64,000 bases of DNA from positions 62,001 through 126,000 of the forward strand of contig QXWR01000009.1 of the NCBI GenBank assembly GCA_009911065.1, given 5' to 3'. The notes under the pieces are model-generated. The model ran no database searches. It saw only the letters and a program-made list of their open reading frames with translations, and had not been told where the DNA came from. This document shows, piece by piece, positions 54,215 to 63,149 of this stretch. Origin of the DNA: Clostridiaceae bacterium. GTDB taxonomy: Bacteria > Bacillota > Clostridia > Lachnospirales > Lachnospiraceae. Numbering within the stretch: position 1 is the stretch's first letter; every line of letters begins with the position of its first letter. The translations under genes and the position numbers were made by a program.

Positions 54215-54310
54215 AGTGTGTCTGAAAATTGCTTTCCGTCAGATGCGCTCTAGTACACCCACAAGCTGGAATGTAGAAATGGCGAAAATATTTTATTAAA
54301 CACGCTCTAG
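54211..54310. repeat. Dispersed repeat family 1, longest copy
   Basis: CTAGAGTGTGT (54211) and ACACGCTCTAG (to 54310) are inverted ends with one mismatch. The first 40 bases include AGAGTGTGTCTGAAAATTGC and match the copy at 26483 closely; an inner CTCTAG at 54249-54254 also closes a smaller hairpin. It lies between divergent ftsK and the radical SAM gene. Confidence 0.7.
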
Positions 54311-54484
54311 TATACAAAAAATTAATGGGAATTGCAACCATGGAAATAAAAGGCTGTTTCTGAAAGGATTGGAAAAGTTACGGTAAGTGGTTGTTGTCCG
54401 ATCCAAATCATGGTAAAATAAAATGGTTTCCCCAATATTTTGGAAGAAAATCTTATAGATTCCCAAAAAGGAAAGGAAAATTTT

Positions 54485-55381
54485 ATGGAGTACATTCCTG
54501 CCAAAACCATTGTCACAAAAACCAAAAACAGCAGCTGGTTCGGCATTGATTATAATATGAACATTTACAAAGGCTGCTGTCATGGATGCATCTACTGCGA
54601 CAGCCGTTCTGACTGTTACCGGATTTCGGACTTTGACCGTGTAAGGGCAAAAGAAAATGCTCTGACTGTCATTCGGGATGATTTGCGCAGAAAGGTCAAA
54701 AAGGGAGTGGTAGGAACCGGCGCCATGAGCGATCCCTATAATCCGTTTGAAAAAGAACTGAATCTGACCAGACATAGTTTAGAACTTATTGACGCTTTTG
54801 GCTTTGGCGCTGCTATTGCCACCAAAAGTCCCCTGCTCTTCCGAGATGTGGATATTTTGGAATCCATCCAGGACCACTCCCCGGTTTTGTGCAAAATAAC
54901 GGTAACCACCATAGACGACCAGCTGGCAGGTAAAATCGAACCAGGAACCGCCCGTTCTTCCAAGCGTTTGGAACTGATCTCGGATTTAAGGGACAGAGGA
55001 ATCTTTGCTGGAATCCTTCTCATGCCAGTGCTTCCTTTTTTGGAAGATAACAAGGACAACATTTTGGGAATCGTAAAAGCTGCCCATGAAGCCGGCGCCC
55101 GATTTATCTATGGCGCCTTTGGCATGACCTTGAGAGACAGCCAAAGGGAGTGGTATTTTCAAAAACTAGAAGAATTATTTCCGGGCCAGAACCTTCCTGC
55201 GCAATATGCAAAGGCTTACAAAAACCGCTATGAATGTCACAGCCCTCATTGGAAAAATCTGTGGAAGTGTTTTGGGGAAGCATGTGAAAAATATGGTATT
55301 CTATATCAAATGAAGGATATTATCTGCGCCTATAAGCGTGGGTACGAACAAAACCGACAGCTGAGCCTGTTTGATTTTTGA
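54485..55381 (+). CDS. SPL-family radical SAM protein with C-terminal clamp-binding-like motif
   Basis: A 298-residue radical SAM enzyme of the spore-photoproduct-lyase-like group (COG1533 type). The iron-sulfur motif is CCHGCIYC (Cys31, Cys35, Cys38, CxxxCxxC); SDPYNPFEKELNLTR and ATKSPLLFRDVDIL are typical of the group. The start at 54485 follows AAAGGAAAGGAAAATTTT. The protein ends QLSLFDF, which fits the QL[SD]LF beta sliding-clamp-binding motif. The next gene encodes DNA polymerase IV, so a role in DNA lesion handling is likely. The substrate is unknown; it lacks enough evidence to be called SplB. Confidence 0.85.
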   Translation: MEYIPAKTIVTKTKNSSWFGIDYNMNIYKGCCHGCIYCDSRSDCYRISDFDRVRAKENALTVIRDDLRRKVKKGVVGTGAMSDPYNPFEKELNLTRHSLELIDAFGFGAAIATKSPLLFRDVDILESIQDHSPVLCKITVTTIDDQLAGKIEPGTARSSKRLELISDLRDRGIFAGILLMPVLPFLEDNKDNILGIVKAAHEAGARFIYGAFGMTLRDSQREWYFQKLEELFPGQNLPAQYAKAYKNRYECHSPHWKNLWKCFGEACEKYGILYQMKDIICAYKRGYEQNRQLSLFDF

Positions 55382-55478
55382 TTGCCAAGATTGTCAGACA
55401 TCCTGCGGGCGCAAGTTCCCGCTTCCCGTCAAATATCAAAAATTTTCAATCTTCTATCCAAAAGGAGGTGTGATTTTC

Positions 55479-56726
55479 ATGGAATCGAAACGCCTGATTT
55501 TCCACATAGATGTCAATTCCGCTTTTTTAAGCTGGGAGGCGGTCTACCGGATGCAGGAAGGTTTATCCGGTCCGGATTTGCGCACCATTCCTTCCGTTGT
55601 AGGAGGCGACGCCAAATCCCGCAGGGGAATCGTGCTGGCCAAATCCACATCCGCCAAAAAATCTGGTGTCATCACCGGAGAGCCTCTTGCAAATGCCCTC
55701 CGCAAATGCCCGGATTTAACTGTAGTACCTTCCCGGTTCGATTTTTACCAGAAATGTTCTGCAAACCTTTTTAAACTTCTGGAGGACTACACTCCGGATA
55801 TTGAAAAATTCAGCATTGACGAAGGATTTCTTGACATGACCGAAACCATACACTTATTTGGCAAACCAGAAGAAACCGCAGACCTTATCCGAAAGCGGAT
55901 TTTGGAAGAACTGAAATTTACGGTGAATATTGGCATTTCCACCAACAAGCTTCTGGCAAAAATGGCTTCCGATTTTGAAAAGCCCAATAAAACCCACACC
56001 CTGTATTTGGAAGAAATTCCAGACAAAATGTGGACTCTCCCTTTGAGAGATCTTTTCTTTGTAGGCAGCGCGGCTGCTGATAAAATGAGACGAATTGGAC
56101 TTCACACCATTAAAGATGTGGCCACCTGTGATGTACAAATCCTCCGCTCCCATTTAGGGAACAAATATGGGGACCTGATTCACCGCTATGCCAACGGTGT
56201 GGATGACGAGCCTGTTGCCAGCCGGGAACCAGCCAACAAAGGCTATGGAAACCGGATTACTCTGCCCAGGGATGTATCCGATTACGACACGGCCTGTCAG
56301 GTTCTTCTGGCTTTAAGCGAAACCGTGGGAACACGGCTGCGGGAGGAAAAAGTCCGCTGCAACTGTATCTGTGTGGAACTGAAAAACTGGCAGTTTACCT
56401 CCCAGTCTCATCAGCTCACTCTGGACACTCCCACCGATTCCACCGGGGTATTGTTTGAAAATGCCTGCCGCCTTTTAAAGGAATGCTGGGATTTGACTCC
56501 GGTCCGGTTAATCGGCCTTCGCACCAGCCGGATTTCCGAAGACTCCTTTGAACAGATGAACCTGTTTGACACGCAAAAATCTAAGAAAATGAAAGAACTG
56601 GAACGGGCTGTGGACCAAATTCGAAAAAAATACGGCACGGACAGCATGAAACGGGCCAGCTTTTTAAAAACAGATACCCTGACCGATCACGCAGTCAGCA
56701 AAGAAAAACATCTTCCTTTTTCTTAA
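55479..56726 (+). CDS. dinB: DNA polymerase IV (Y family, DinB)
   Basis: A translesion polymerase of about 415 residues. Catalytic residues appear in FHIDVNSAFLSWEAV and KFSIDEGFLDMT; the steric segment YRMQEGLSG and thumb HhH region (GLHTIKDVATC) follow. The little-finger domain ends with a clamp motif QMNLFD (about 359-364), followed by a basic ELERAVDQIRKKYG segment. The start at 55479 follows AAAGGAGGTGTGATTTTC; the longer frame overlaps the previous gene. It is about 100 bp downstream of the radical SAM gene and likely in the same transcript. Confidence 0.95.
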   Translation: MESKRLIFHIDVNSAFLSWEAVYRMQEGLSGPDLRTIPSVVGGDAKSRRGIVLAKSTSAKKSGVITGEPLANALRKCPDLTVVPSRFDFYQKCSANLFKLLEDYTPDIEKFSIDEGFLDMTETIHLFGKPEETADLIRKRILEELKFTVNIGISTNKLLAKMASDFEKPNKTHTLYLEEIPDKMWTLPLRDLFFVGSAAADKMRRIGLHTIKDVATCDVQILRSHLGNKYGDLIHRYANGVDDEPVASREPANKGYGNRITLPRDVSDYDTACQVLLALSETVGTRLREEKVRCNCICVELKNWQFTSQSHQLTLDTPTDSTGVLFENACRLLKECWDLTPVRLIGLRTSRISEDSFEQMNLFDTQKSKKMKELERAVDQIRKKYGTDSMKRASFLKTDTLTDHAVSKEKHLPFS

Positions 56727-56759
56727 CTGCTCTTAAAAACTCTTAGTAAGGAGGTTTTT

Positions 56760-57203
56760 ATGAAAAATCACAAAGAACTGGCAAAAGCCTATTTTCTGGA
56801 AGGCTACAACTGTTCCCAGTCTGTTCTCCTTGCCTTCCATGAAGAACTGGGTCTGGATAAAGATACCGCTGCTTCTCTGGCATCTCCCTTTGGCGGAGGA
56901 ATGGGACGCCTAAGAGAAGTCTGCGGCACAGTCAGCGGAATGTTTCTCGTCCTTGGATTAAAGAGGGGATATAAAAATCCAAAAGACCTGGAGGGCAAAA
57001 AAGTATTGTATGAACAGGTTCAGGAGCTTGCCGACCTTTTTCGCCAGCGAAACGGCAGCATTCTATGCCGGGAACTTTTAGGATTGGACCATTCCTCTGA
57101 CCCTCCCACTCCGTCAGAACGAACTCCGGAATACTACAAAAAGCGTCCCTGCAAAGATCTGGCAGCCGATGCGGCAGATATTTTGGAACAATTTTTGGAG
57201 TAA
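56760..57203 (+). CDS. C_GCAxxG_C_C family protein
   Basis: A 147-residue cysteine-rich protein of the C_GCAxxG_C_C family. Conserved parts are YNCSQSVLLAF, SPFGGGMGRLREVCGTVSGMFLVLG, ILCRELLG and KRPCKDLAADAADILE (quoted in parts below 20 residues each: GGGMGRLREVCGTVSG). The four spaced cysteines suggest metal binding or redox activity, but no function is established. ATG follows AAGGAGGTTTTT. It is 33 bp after dinB and probably in the same transcript. Confidence 0.85.
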   Translation: MKNHKELAKAYFLEGYNCSQSVLLAFHEELGLDKDTAASLASPFGGGMGRLREVCGTVSGMFLVLGLKRGYKNPKDLEGKKVLYEQVQELADLFRQRNGSILCRELLGLDHSSDPPTPSERTPEYYKKRPCKDLAADAADILEQFLE

Positions 57204-57467
57204 CCTTTGATTTTATGTAGAAATACATTACTTTATTCTGATTTTACAAAATACTTTGTCTGGATTTCCATGAAATCCTCTCAGATCAAGGGATATTTTT
57301 TCATTTTTTGACTAAAAAAGACTACCCGTTTTTTCTCTTTTGTGGTACAATTTTAGTATTACAGCCGGAAATCCTGCCCTACAGGTTTTCCTGGCTGGCG
57401 AAAGAAGGCAGAAGGTCTGCAGCCTTCCCCATTCCTTCGCCAATTAAATAATCAGGGGGAGATTAAT
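57204..57467 (+). promoter_or_regulatory. Structured leader upstream of glgC
   Basis: The 264-bp gap holds two stem-loops: 57365-57394 (CCGGAAATCCTG with CAGGTTTTCCTGG) and 57397-57441 (GGCGAA / TTCGCC outside, GAAGG / CCTTC inside). They lie between a possible -10 box TACAAT (57346-57351) and the AGGGGGAG ribosome site. No U-tract follows, and no known riboswitch class was recognised. The -35 box is unclear. Confidence 0.5.
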
Positions 57468-58676
57468 ATGGCAAAAGAAATGATTGCAATGCTTCTTGCC
57501 GGCGGACAGGGTTCACGTCTTTACGCACTGACCCAGAAGCTGGCAAAACCTGCAGTTCCTTTCGGCGGCAAATACCGGATTATCGATTTTCCGCTGTCAA
57601 ACTGCGTCAACTCCGGCATTGATACAGTGGGCATTCTGACCCAGTATCAGCCGCTGGTCCTGAACGAATATATCGGCAATGGACAGCCGTGGGATCTGGA
57701 CCGTCTGCATGGAGGCGTTCATGTACTTCCGCCGTATCAGCAGGCATCCGGTTCTGACTGGTATAAGGGAACCGCCAATGCCATCTATCAGAACATTTCG
57801 TTCATTGAGCGTTACAATCCGCAGTATGTGATCATTCTGTCTGGTGATCAAATCTGCAAGCAGGATTACAGTGACTTCCTGCGTTTTCACAAAGAAAAAG
57901 GCGCTGAGTTCAGTGTAGCGGTCATGGAAGTTCCGTGGGACGAGGCTTCCCGCTTTGGCCTGATGGTAGCGGATGAAAATGACAAGATCACCGAATTCCA
58001 GGAAAAGCCGAAAAACCCCAAGTCAAATCTGGCGTCCATGGGCATCTACATTTTCAACTGGGATGTATTGAAAAAGTACCTGATTGAAGACGAAGCTGAC
58101 CCCAACTCTGAAAATGACTTTGGCAACAACATTATTCCCAATCTGCTTCGGGATGAGCGTCAGATGTATGCTTATCATTTCAGCGGCTACTGGAAAGATG
58201 TGGGAACTATCTCCTCTCTCTGGGAAGCCAATATGGAAGTTCTTGACCCAGAGCACAGCGGCATCAACCTGTTTGATGAGAACTGGAAGATTTACAGCCG
58301 TAACAGCGGTATGACCGGACACCGAATCAGCAGCGAAGCTGTGGTGGAAAACTGTATGATTACCGACGGCTGCCGGATTTCCGGAACAGTAAAACATTCC
58401 ATTCTATTTGCAGGCGTTACCGTAGAACCCGGCGCCCAGGTGGAAGACGCAGTGATTATGGGCGGCACCACCATTAAGGCAGGCGCCTGTGTCAAGCACT
58501 GCATTGTGGCGGAAAATGTTGTGATTGGCGAGAATGCCGTAGTGGGCGCTATGCCTGCTGACGGAGAAAAGGGCGTGGCCACGGTTGGCTCCGGCGTTTA
58601 TGTAGGCGACGGTGCAAAGATCGGTCCCAATGCCATGGTCAACAGCAATGTGAAAGGCGGTGACGAACAATGGTAA
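57468..58676 (+). CDS. glgC: Glucose-1-phosphate adenylyltransferase, catalytic subunit
   Basis: Makes ADP-glucose for glycogen from glucose 1-phosphate and ATP. The 402-residue protein keeps the nucleotide-binding [33 protein letters not shown] (in parts: GGKYRIIDF), the substrate lysine region [11 protein letters not shown] and a C-terminal left-handed beta-helix (residues about 295-395). ATG follows AGGGGGAGATTAAT. It overlaps glgD by 7 bp, so the two subunits are made together. Confidence 0.97.
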   Translation: MAKEMIAMLLAGGQGSRLYALTQKLAKPAVPFGGKYRIIDFPLSNCVNSGIDTVGILTQYQPLVLNEYIGNGQPWDLDRLHGGVHVLPPYQQASGSDWYKGTANAIYQNISFIERYNPQYVIILSGDQICKQDYSDFLRFHKEKGAEFSVAVMEVPWDEASRFGLMVADENDKITEFQEKPKNPKSNLASMGIYIFNWDVLKKYLIEDEADPNSENDFGNNIIPNLLRDERQMYAYHFSGYWKDVGTISSLWEANMEVLDPEHSGINLFDENWKIYSRNSGMTGHRISSEAVVENCMITDGCRISGTVKHSILFAGVTVEPGAQVEDAVIMGGTTIKAGACVKHCIVAENVVIGENAVVGAMPADGEKGVATVGSGVYVGDGAKIGPNAMVNSNVKGGDEQW

Positions 58677-59812
58677 ATTCCAACGCAGATGCTTTGGGCA
58701 TCATTTTCCCAAACACTTATGACACCATGATTCCGGAACTGGTCAGTGAGCGTTTGATGGCTTCCATCCCCTTCGCAGGCCGTTACCGGATGGTAGACTT
58801 TATCCTGTCCAGCATGGTCAACAGCGGCATTGGCAATATTTCCCTGGTTGTCCGCAAAAATTACCACTCTCTCATGGACCATTTAGGAGCCGGACGTGAG
58901 TGGGATCTGACCCGTAAAAACGGCGGACTGAACATTGTTCCACCGTTTGCTCAGAAAAACATCAAAATGTACACCGGACGGGTGGAAGCGCTGGCAAGCA
59001 TTATTGAATTTTTAAAATCCCAGCGGGAAAAATATGTGGTCATGGCTGACACAAACATTGCTGTGAACTTTAATTTCAAGAAATTCATGGACGCACATAT
59101 TGCCAGCGGCGCAGATGTAACGGTTGCATACAGTGAAGAGCTTCTTCCTGAGGGAGCTGTTAAGAGAAATGATCTTGGCAGCAACATGTACTACACCTTT
59201 GATATTGACAACGGACGTGTGACCAACTTAAATATCTGCTCCAAAGAAACCGGAGTCCAAAATTTCTCCATGAATATTTATATTATGGACCGGGAATTGC
59301 TGATTGAACAGATCAGCACAGCCTACCTTCACGGCTATTCATACTTTGAGCGGGATATTTTATCCACCCAGCTTGACAAACTGAACGTGCAGGCATATCG
59401 GTATGACGGCTATCTGGCACGAATCTGTGATCTCAAGGGTTATTTTGATGAGAATATGAGACTGCTGGATGAGGAGAACCTGGATAAACTCTTCTCTGGA
59501 GATCCCATCTACACCAAGATTCGTGATGACAACCCGACCCGGTACATAGGGGAAGCCAAAGTCAAGAATGTAATGGCAGCAGACGGCTGTGTCATTGAAG
59601 GGGAAGCTGAAAACTGTGTTCTGTTCCGTGGTGTCCGGATTGCAAAAGGCGCAAAGGTTAAAAATTGTGTTCTGATGCAGGATACGGTTGTGGAACAGAA
59701 CGCATGTTTGGAATATATTATCTCAGATAAGAATGTTACCTTTACCTGCGGCAAAGAAATCAAAGGCAGTGACAGCTTCCCAGTATATGTGGCCAAACAC
59801 CAGACGGTGTAA
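58670..59812 (+). CDS. glgD: Glucose-1-phosphate adenylyltransferase, GlgD regulatory subunit
   Basis: A GlgC paralogue of 380 residues that forms the heteromeric enzyme with GlgC. The N-terminus lacks the GGxGxRL pyrophosphorylase motif (it has [20 protein letters not shown]), the feature that marks GlgD as a non-catalytic or weakly catalytic partner. The nucleotidyltransferase fold and beta-helix ([20 protein letters not shown] in part) remain. The pairing of glgC and glgD is typical of Firmicutes. No branching or synthase gene follows in the window. Confidence 0.96.
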   Translation: MVNSNADALGIIFPNTYDTMIPELVSERLMASIPFAGRYRMVDFILSSMVNSGIGNISLVVRKNYHSLMDHLGAGREWDLTRKNGGLNIVPPFAQKNIKMYTGRVEALASIIEFLKSQREKYVVMADTNIAVNFNFKKFMDAHIASGADVTVAYSEELLPEGAVKRNDLGSNMYYTFDIDNGRVTNLNICSKETGVQNFSMNIYIMDRELLIEQISTAYLHGYSYFERDILSTQLDKLNVQAYRYDGYLARICDLKGYFDENMRLLDEENLDKLFSGDPIYTKIRDDNPTRYIGEAKVKNVMAADGCVIEGEAENCVLFRGVRIAKGAKVKNCVLMQDTVVEQNACLEYIISDKNVTFTCGKEIKGSDSFPVYVAKHQTV

Positions 59813-59891
59813 CCCACAAATGGGAGCAATTCAAAAGTAATTCACAGTGCTTAAAGGCAGGCAAACTATATTTTCATTATGCTTAGGTTGT

Positions 59892-59920
59892 GAGCGCACC
59901 GGACCATTCCATGTGCGCTC
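59892..59920 (+). promoter_or_regulatory. Hairpin between glgD and the metallopeptidase-like gene
   Basis: GAGCGCAC and GTGCGCTC form an 8-bp stem with a 13-nt loop, 80 bp after the glgD stop and 26 bp before the next start. There is no U-tract. It may end or attenuate the glg transcript. Confidence 0.5.
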
Positions 59921-59946
59921 CTGCACTGTAAAAAGGAGGAGATCTG

Positions 59947-60639
59947 ATGAATTATATTTCTGCTCTTGGAAATCAGAGCTTCTACAATTCCAATGCCATG
60001 CTGTCTGGGAGACTTGGACAGATGGGCAGGGGAAACCATTTCATGGGACGGCAGTCAAGAGTCATGGGACCGTCTGGAATGAATCGGATGACAGACGCTT
60101 CCTCTCAGATGGGGATGAATCCATTGACGGGAAGTTCCGGACGCTCTGGAATCAATCCCCAAACTGCCTTTGGAATGAGTGGCATGTCCCAACCATCTGG
60201 AAATGCCAGTCCGGTTGGTATGTCTGGACAGCAAGGCATGGCTGGTTTCTCCAAAGCAGCACAGACAGAGGGTCAGACAGCAGTCCAAAAGCAGCCAGAC
60301 TTGGATACCTATGAATGCCAAACCTGCGAAAACCGGAAATACCAGGATGGGTCCAATGATCCGGGAGTTTCTTTTAAGACTCCTACCCATGTAAGTCCGG
60401 AAGCTGCTCCTTCTGCAATCCGCGCCCATGAAATGGAACATGTGGCTCATGCACGACTAAAAGCTGAGAAGGAAGACCAGGAGATCGTCTCCCAGTCCGT
60501 AACTTACCACACCAGCGTATGTCCGGAATGCGGCAGAGTCTATATGGCTGGAGGCACTACCCGCACCACCTTCCGCAGCGCCCCGGTCACAGAACAGCCT
60601 CCTGTTGAGAAGGGACAGTATGTGGACCTTCTGGCATAA
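59947..60639 (+). CDS. Putative metallopeptidase-like protein with HEMEH motif
   Basis: A 230-residue protein of two parts. Residues 1-115 are rich in Met, Gly, Ser and Gln with no obvious fold. Residues 118-230 hold Cys124 and Cys127, RAHEMEHVAHARL (His161, Glu162, His165, an HExxH pattern), and CPECGRVYMAGG (Cys192, Cys195). This resembles the SprA-related / putative metalloprotease group, where HExxH sits in a similar setting. ATG follows AAGGAGGAGATCTG. Catalytic activity is not shown and no signal peptide is present. Confidence 0.75.
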   Translation: MNYISALGNQSFYNSNAMLSGRLGQMGRGNHFMGRQSRVMGPSGMNRMTDASSQMGMNPLTGSSGRSGINPQTAFGMSGMSQPSGNASPVGMSGQQGMAGFSKAAQTEGQTAVQKQPDLDTYECQTCENRKYQDGSNDPGVSFKTPTHVSPEAAPSAIRAHEMEHVAHARLKAEKEDQEIVSQSVTYHTSVCPECGRVYMAGGTTRTTFRSAPVTEQPPVEKGQYVDLLA

Positions 60640-60686
60640 CTTGTTTTATGTCATTGTATCAAATTTCTCGTGAATGTATACGTCAG

Positions 60687-60723
60687 ACTTTCTATCATTC
60701 CGTCATGGACGATAGAAAGTTTT
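60687..60723 (+). terminator. Terminator of the metallopeptidase-like gene
   Basis: ACTTTCTATC (60687-60696) and GATAGAAAGT (60711-60720) form a 10-bp stem with a 14-nt loop, followed by TTT and a T-run a few bases on. Confidence 0.8.
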
Positions 60724-60803
60724 GGCGTTATTTTTCAATATGCGGCATGAGTGAGTGTCTGATCATTCATTAACATTTACATCATTTTTCTAAAGGCATC
60801 TTG

Positions 60804-60960
60804 TTATTCCTTTAACCGGACATAAATCTCTTTTGTGTTTTGATGGATCATATACCATGCCTCCACATAATGTATTTTTTCTATCGATTGCATGAGCTTA
60901 AGACGAAAAATCGTCCTTTTTCTTCTGGCAAGCCTCCTCTTTGCACGATTTTGATTATTA
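60804..60960 (-). pseudogene. Possible remnant of a LytTR-type regulator gene
   Basis: On the minus strand a short frame from ATG at 60893 to TAA at 60804 encodes MQSIEKIHYVEAWYMIHQNT and KEIYVRLKE, which resembles the middle of a LytTR DNA-binding domain. Just upstream in another frame the DNA reads GGLPEEKGRFFVLS. This pattern suggests a frameshifted and truncated gene. No ribosome site, start or remaining domain is present. The call rests on short similarity from memory and is tentative. Confidence 0.35.
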
Positions 60961-61341
60961 CTTTTGGAAATTGACTTCATACACAGTCATAAAAATAAGA
61001 ACTGCTGTTCAAGCAGAAAATCTGGTGTAAAATCTTTCTGTTCTGTTTCACTGTTGGCTGCTTCCCATTTGCTAATTTTGATTTTGCATAGTAAATTTTT
61101 TCCTTCAATTCTTCTCTTGACCCCCGCATTTCATTTTCTTATTCATTCATGGTTTTGTATCTTTTCTGGCAGCGGAAACATCTATTATGTTTGACGACCA
61201 AATTCAGATTATCTTCCTCTGTATAAACTGTACAGAAATATAACATTTCATTAAAAATATATCATAAAACTTTCCGAATGAAAAGAAAAATCCAAGCTTT
61301 GTATAGTTGGGTAACTAACCAGAGAATTATTTAATAGAATG
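60961..61341. other. AT-rich gene-poor stretch
   Basis: No supported gene is seen. A plus-strand frame at 60964-61194 is hydrophobic and lacks a ribosome site. Part of the minus strand near 61010-61140 reads as an open but start-less frame (KISKWEAANSETEQ), perhaps more of the decayed gene to its left. Confidence 0.4.
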
Positions 61342-61361
61342 AATTTTCAGATACGCTCTAG
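61342..61361. repeat. Half copy of dispersed repeat family 1
   Basis: AATTTTCAGATACGCTCTAG is the reverse complement of the left end of family 1, with two differences from the copy at 54211. No matching opposite arm is seen nearby. Confidence 0.55.
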
Positions 61362-61387
61362 CTAAATTAGGTTCGTAAATATCCCTC

Positions 61388-61756
61388 TCACCTCTCCCTC
61401 ACTACCACCGGCCCCTCAAACCGATCCCGCTCTACATTCACTGCCACCGCCATAGAAAGCCCTGACGGCTTCCGGTCATTTACCACAATCCGTTCTCCCA
61501 TAGGCATTCCAAACAGGATTTCATCATATCTTACCCCACTCTCCATTAAAAACTTCAAGGTCTCCTCCTTATACCTCTCTTCTCTGGATGTCAAAATCAC
61601 AATCCGATCCTCCTCTGGCAGCTCATCCAGATATTCCTTTGCCCCAGCTAACAGCGTATCCTTCCCATCCAGTTTATACCCATTATGCTTTACAATCGTC
61701 CCATCCAAATCCAAAATCCATGTCTTTGGAAGGGTAGACAAAATCATCTTTTCCAT
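61388..61756 (-). CDS. Small HAD-superfamily phosphatase-like protein
   Basis: A 122-residue HAD-like protein. WILDLDGTIVKHN holds the nucleophile and acid Asp pair (DxDGT), IVILTSREE supplies motif II, and VVNDRKPSG a motif IV-like Asp. It is short and without a cap domain, like phosphatase-like proteins found in capsule and surface-sugar gene clusters. ATG follows AGGAGAGAAGG. It lies 64 bp downstream of the glycosyltransferase-like gene and is the last in that group. Confidence 0.75.
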   Translation of the reverse strand: MEKMILSTLPKTWILDLDGTIVKHNGYKLDGKDTLLAGAKEYLDELPEEDRIVILTSREERYKEETLKFLMESGVRYDEILFGMPMGERIVVNDRKPSGLSMAVAVNVERDRFEGPVVVRER

Positions 61757-61820
61757 CCTTCTCTCCTAGCTGGACTTTGTCCAAAATCTTTCTCCCTAAA
61801 ATCTAGCACATTAGTACCGC

Positions 61821-63062
61821 TCACTCCACATCCTCCCACCGAAACCCTTCCCCCACTACCACATTCTCCCATCCTCTCAGCCCATACATCTCAACAGCCT
61901 TCCACTTAGTATCACAATAATTATAATCCGGATAAAGAGCCACCTTCCGACAGGATGCCTCCCGGATCACATCACAGAGACCGCTTCGGATTCCCACAAA
62001 GGTCCCTGCCCGCTCCACCACAGACTGCACCTGGCCAATGGACGGACTGATTCCTAAAGTTCCCTCAAGCGGCTCCTCTTCCCCAATCACATTGGTATAG
62101 CAGGAATATCCCCTTCTCTGAAAATCCCCCACGATCTGCTCCCAAATCTCCTTCTTTAAGGCAGTCACAGACTTGGCATAAGGAGAAAAGATCACAGACT
62201 TTCCCTTCTCAATCTCCTCTAACCTTCCATAAACACCCAGTTTGCTTGGCGGAATCGGCTTCGTGGCGGGCGGCAAACCAAACACCCCGCAGCAATAAAT
62301 CTGTTCCAAAGGGATTCTCTTTATATACAATGCTTTGGACAAATTCACCACATAGGGCCTGTCCTGATGGGGAATAAACGTATTTTTATCCTCAGTATAC
62401 AAGGCCGCCTGGATCATCTCATCCATATCCTTTTGAGTCAAAACCTCCACATGGACAGCCCCAAACAGGCGGGCCACCTGACCGCAGGCATCCCCAATAA
62501 CCCCTACTACCCAATTATGAATTTCTCTTTTCTCCAGAAAATAAGGCAGGTAAGACATCATAAAATAAATATCCCCCAAGGCAGAAAAAGGACACAAAAT
62601 CTTAAAACAACCTGGATACTTCACTTTGATCCCCTCCAGCAATAAGCTTCCCCTGCCTGCCCTCTCCCGCTTCCGGCTGATGGTATCCGATGAAAGAGAA
62701 TACTCCGCGTATGTATTGTAATCCACCAGCTTACGAACCATTCCCTTATACCCAATCCGTTTCAATTGGGCTGCCATAGCCGCATAAGCCCGAGCCACAA
62801 TGCACACTAGGGTTTCCTCTGGCTCCTCCTTTAGAATGGTCAAAGGGGGCTGAATCTCAATCCCTCGGTACTGATTCCCATGCTTTGCTTCATTATTGTC
62901 CAAAATTCCTTCCACAGAAAATCCCTTTTCCAGAAGAAGATTGGCCAGCTCCTCTGTGGCATTGCAGTGGCCAAACAGGTAAATCTTTTTTCCCTGGATG
63001 GCACTTTCCTCCATCAACTGGTTTAAGTTTTCCACCATTTCCTTATAAAAATTCTGATCCAT
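61821..63062 (-). CDS. Two-domain protein: Rossmann-like N-terminus and glycosyltransferase-like C-terminus
   Basis: A 413-residue protein of uncertain function. Residues about 24-125 look like a nucleotide-binding Rossmann domain (KIYLFGHCNATEELANLLLE and VEGILDNNEAK). From about residue 150 the protein resembles GT9-type glycosyltransferases: CPFSALGDIYFMMSYLPYFL (a GD near the front), VIFSPYAKSVTALKKEIW and FVGIRSGLCDVI. No signal peptide or membrane helix is seen. The upstream genes encode surface-sugar-type proteins, so a role in a cell-surface glycan is inferred. The ribosome site is weak (GGTGAG). Confidence 0.6.
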   Translation of the reverse strand: MDQNFYKEMVENLNQLMEESAIQGKKIYLFGHCNATEELANLLLEKGFSVEGILDNNEAKHGNQYRGIEIQPPLTILKEEPEETLVCIVARAYAAMAAQLKRIGYKGMVRKLVDYNTYAEYSLSSDTISRKRERAGRGSLLLEGIKVKYPGCFKILCPFSALGDIYFMMSYLPYFLEKREIHNWVVGVIGDACGQVARLFGAVHVEVLTQKDMDEMIQAALYTEDKNTFIPHQDRPYVVNLSKALYIKRIPLEQIYCCGVFGLPPATKPIPPSKLGVYGRLEEIEKGKSVIFSPYAKSVTALKKEIWEQIVGDFQRRGYSCYTNVIGEEEPLEGTLGISPSIGQVQSVVERAGTFVGIRSGLCDVIREASCRKVALYPDYNYCDTKWKAVEMYGLRGWENVVVGEGFRWEDVE

Positions 63063-63149
63063 AGCAACATCTCACCGCCTAAAAATCATTCTTTCTTAAT
63101 CCAGCTACTTCATTCCTATATTATTTCATCGATGCAAAGGCAAAGCTTC

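Noticed and set aside
57308..57351. TTGACT and TACAAT as a glgC promoter pair
   Set aside because: The spacing is 32 bp, far too long; another -35 box must be used.
60902..60925. Hairpin GACGA/TCGTC followed by CTTTTTCTT as a terminator or small RNA end
   Set aside because: The stem is only 5 bp, and on the minus strand the same bases belong to the gene remnant.
60964..61194. 76-codon hydrophobic frame in the gene-poor stretch
   Set aside because: No ribosome site, AT-rich composition and no family features; chance frame.
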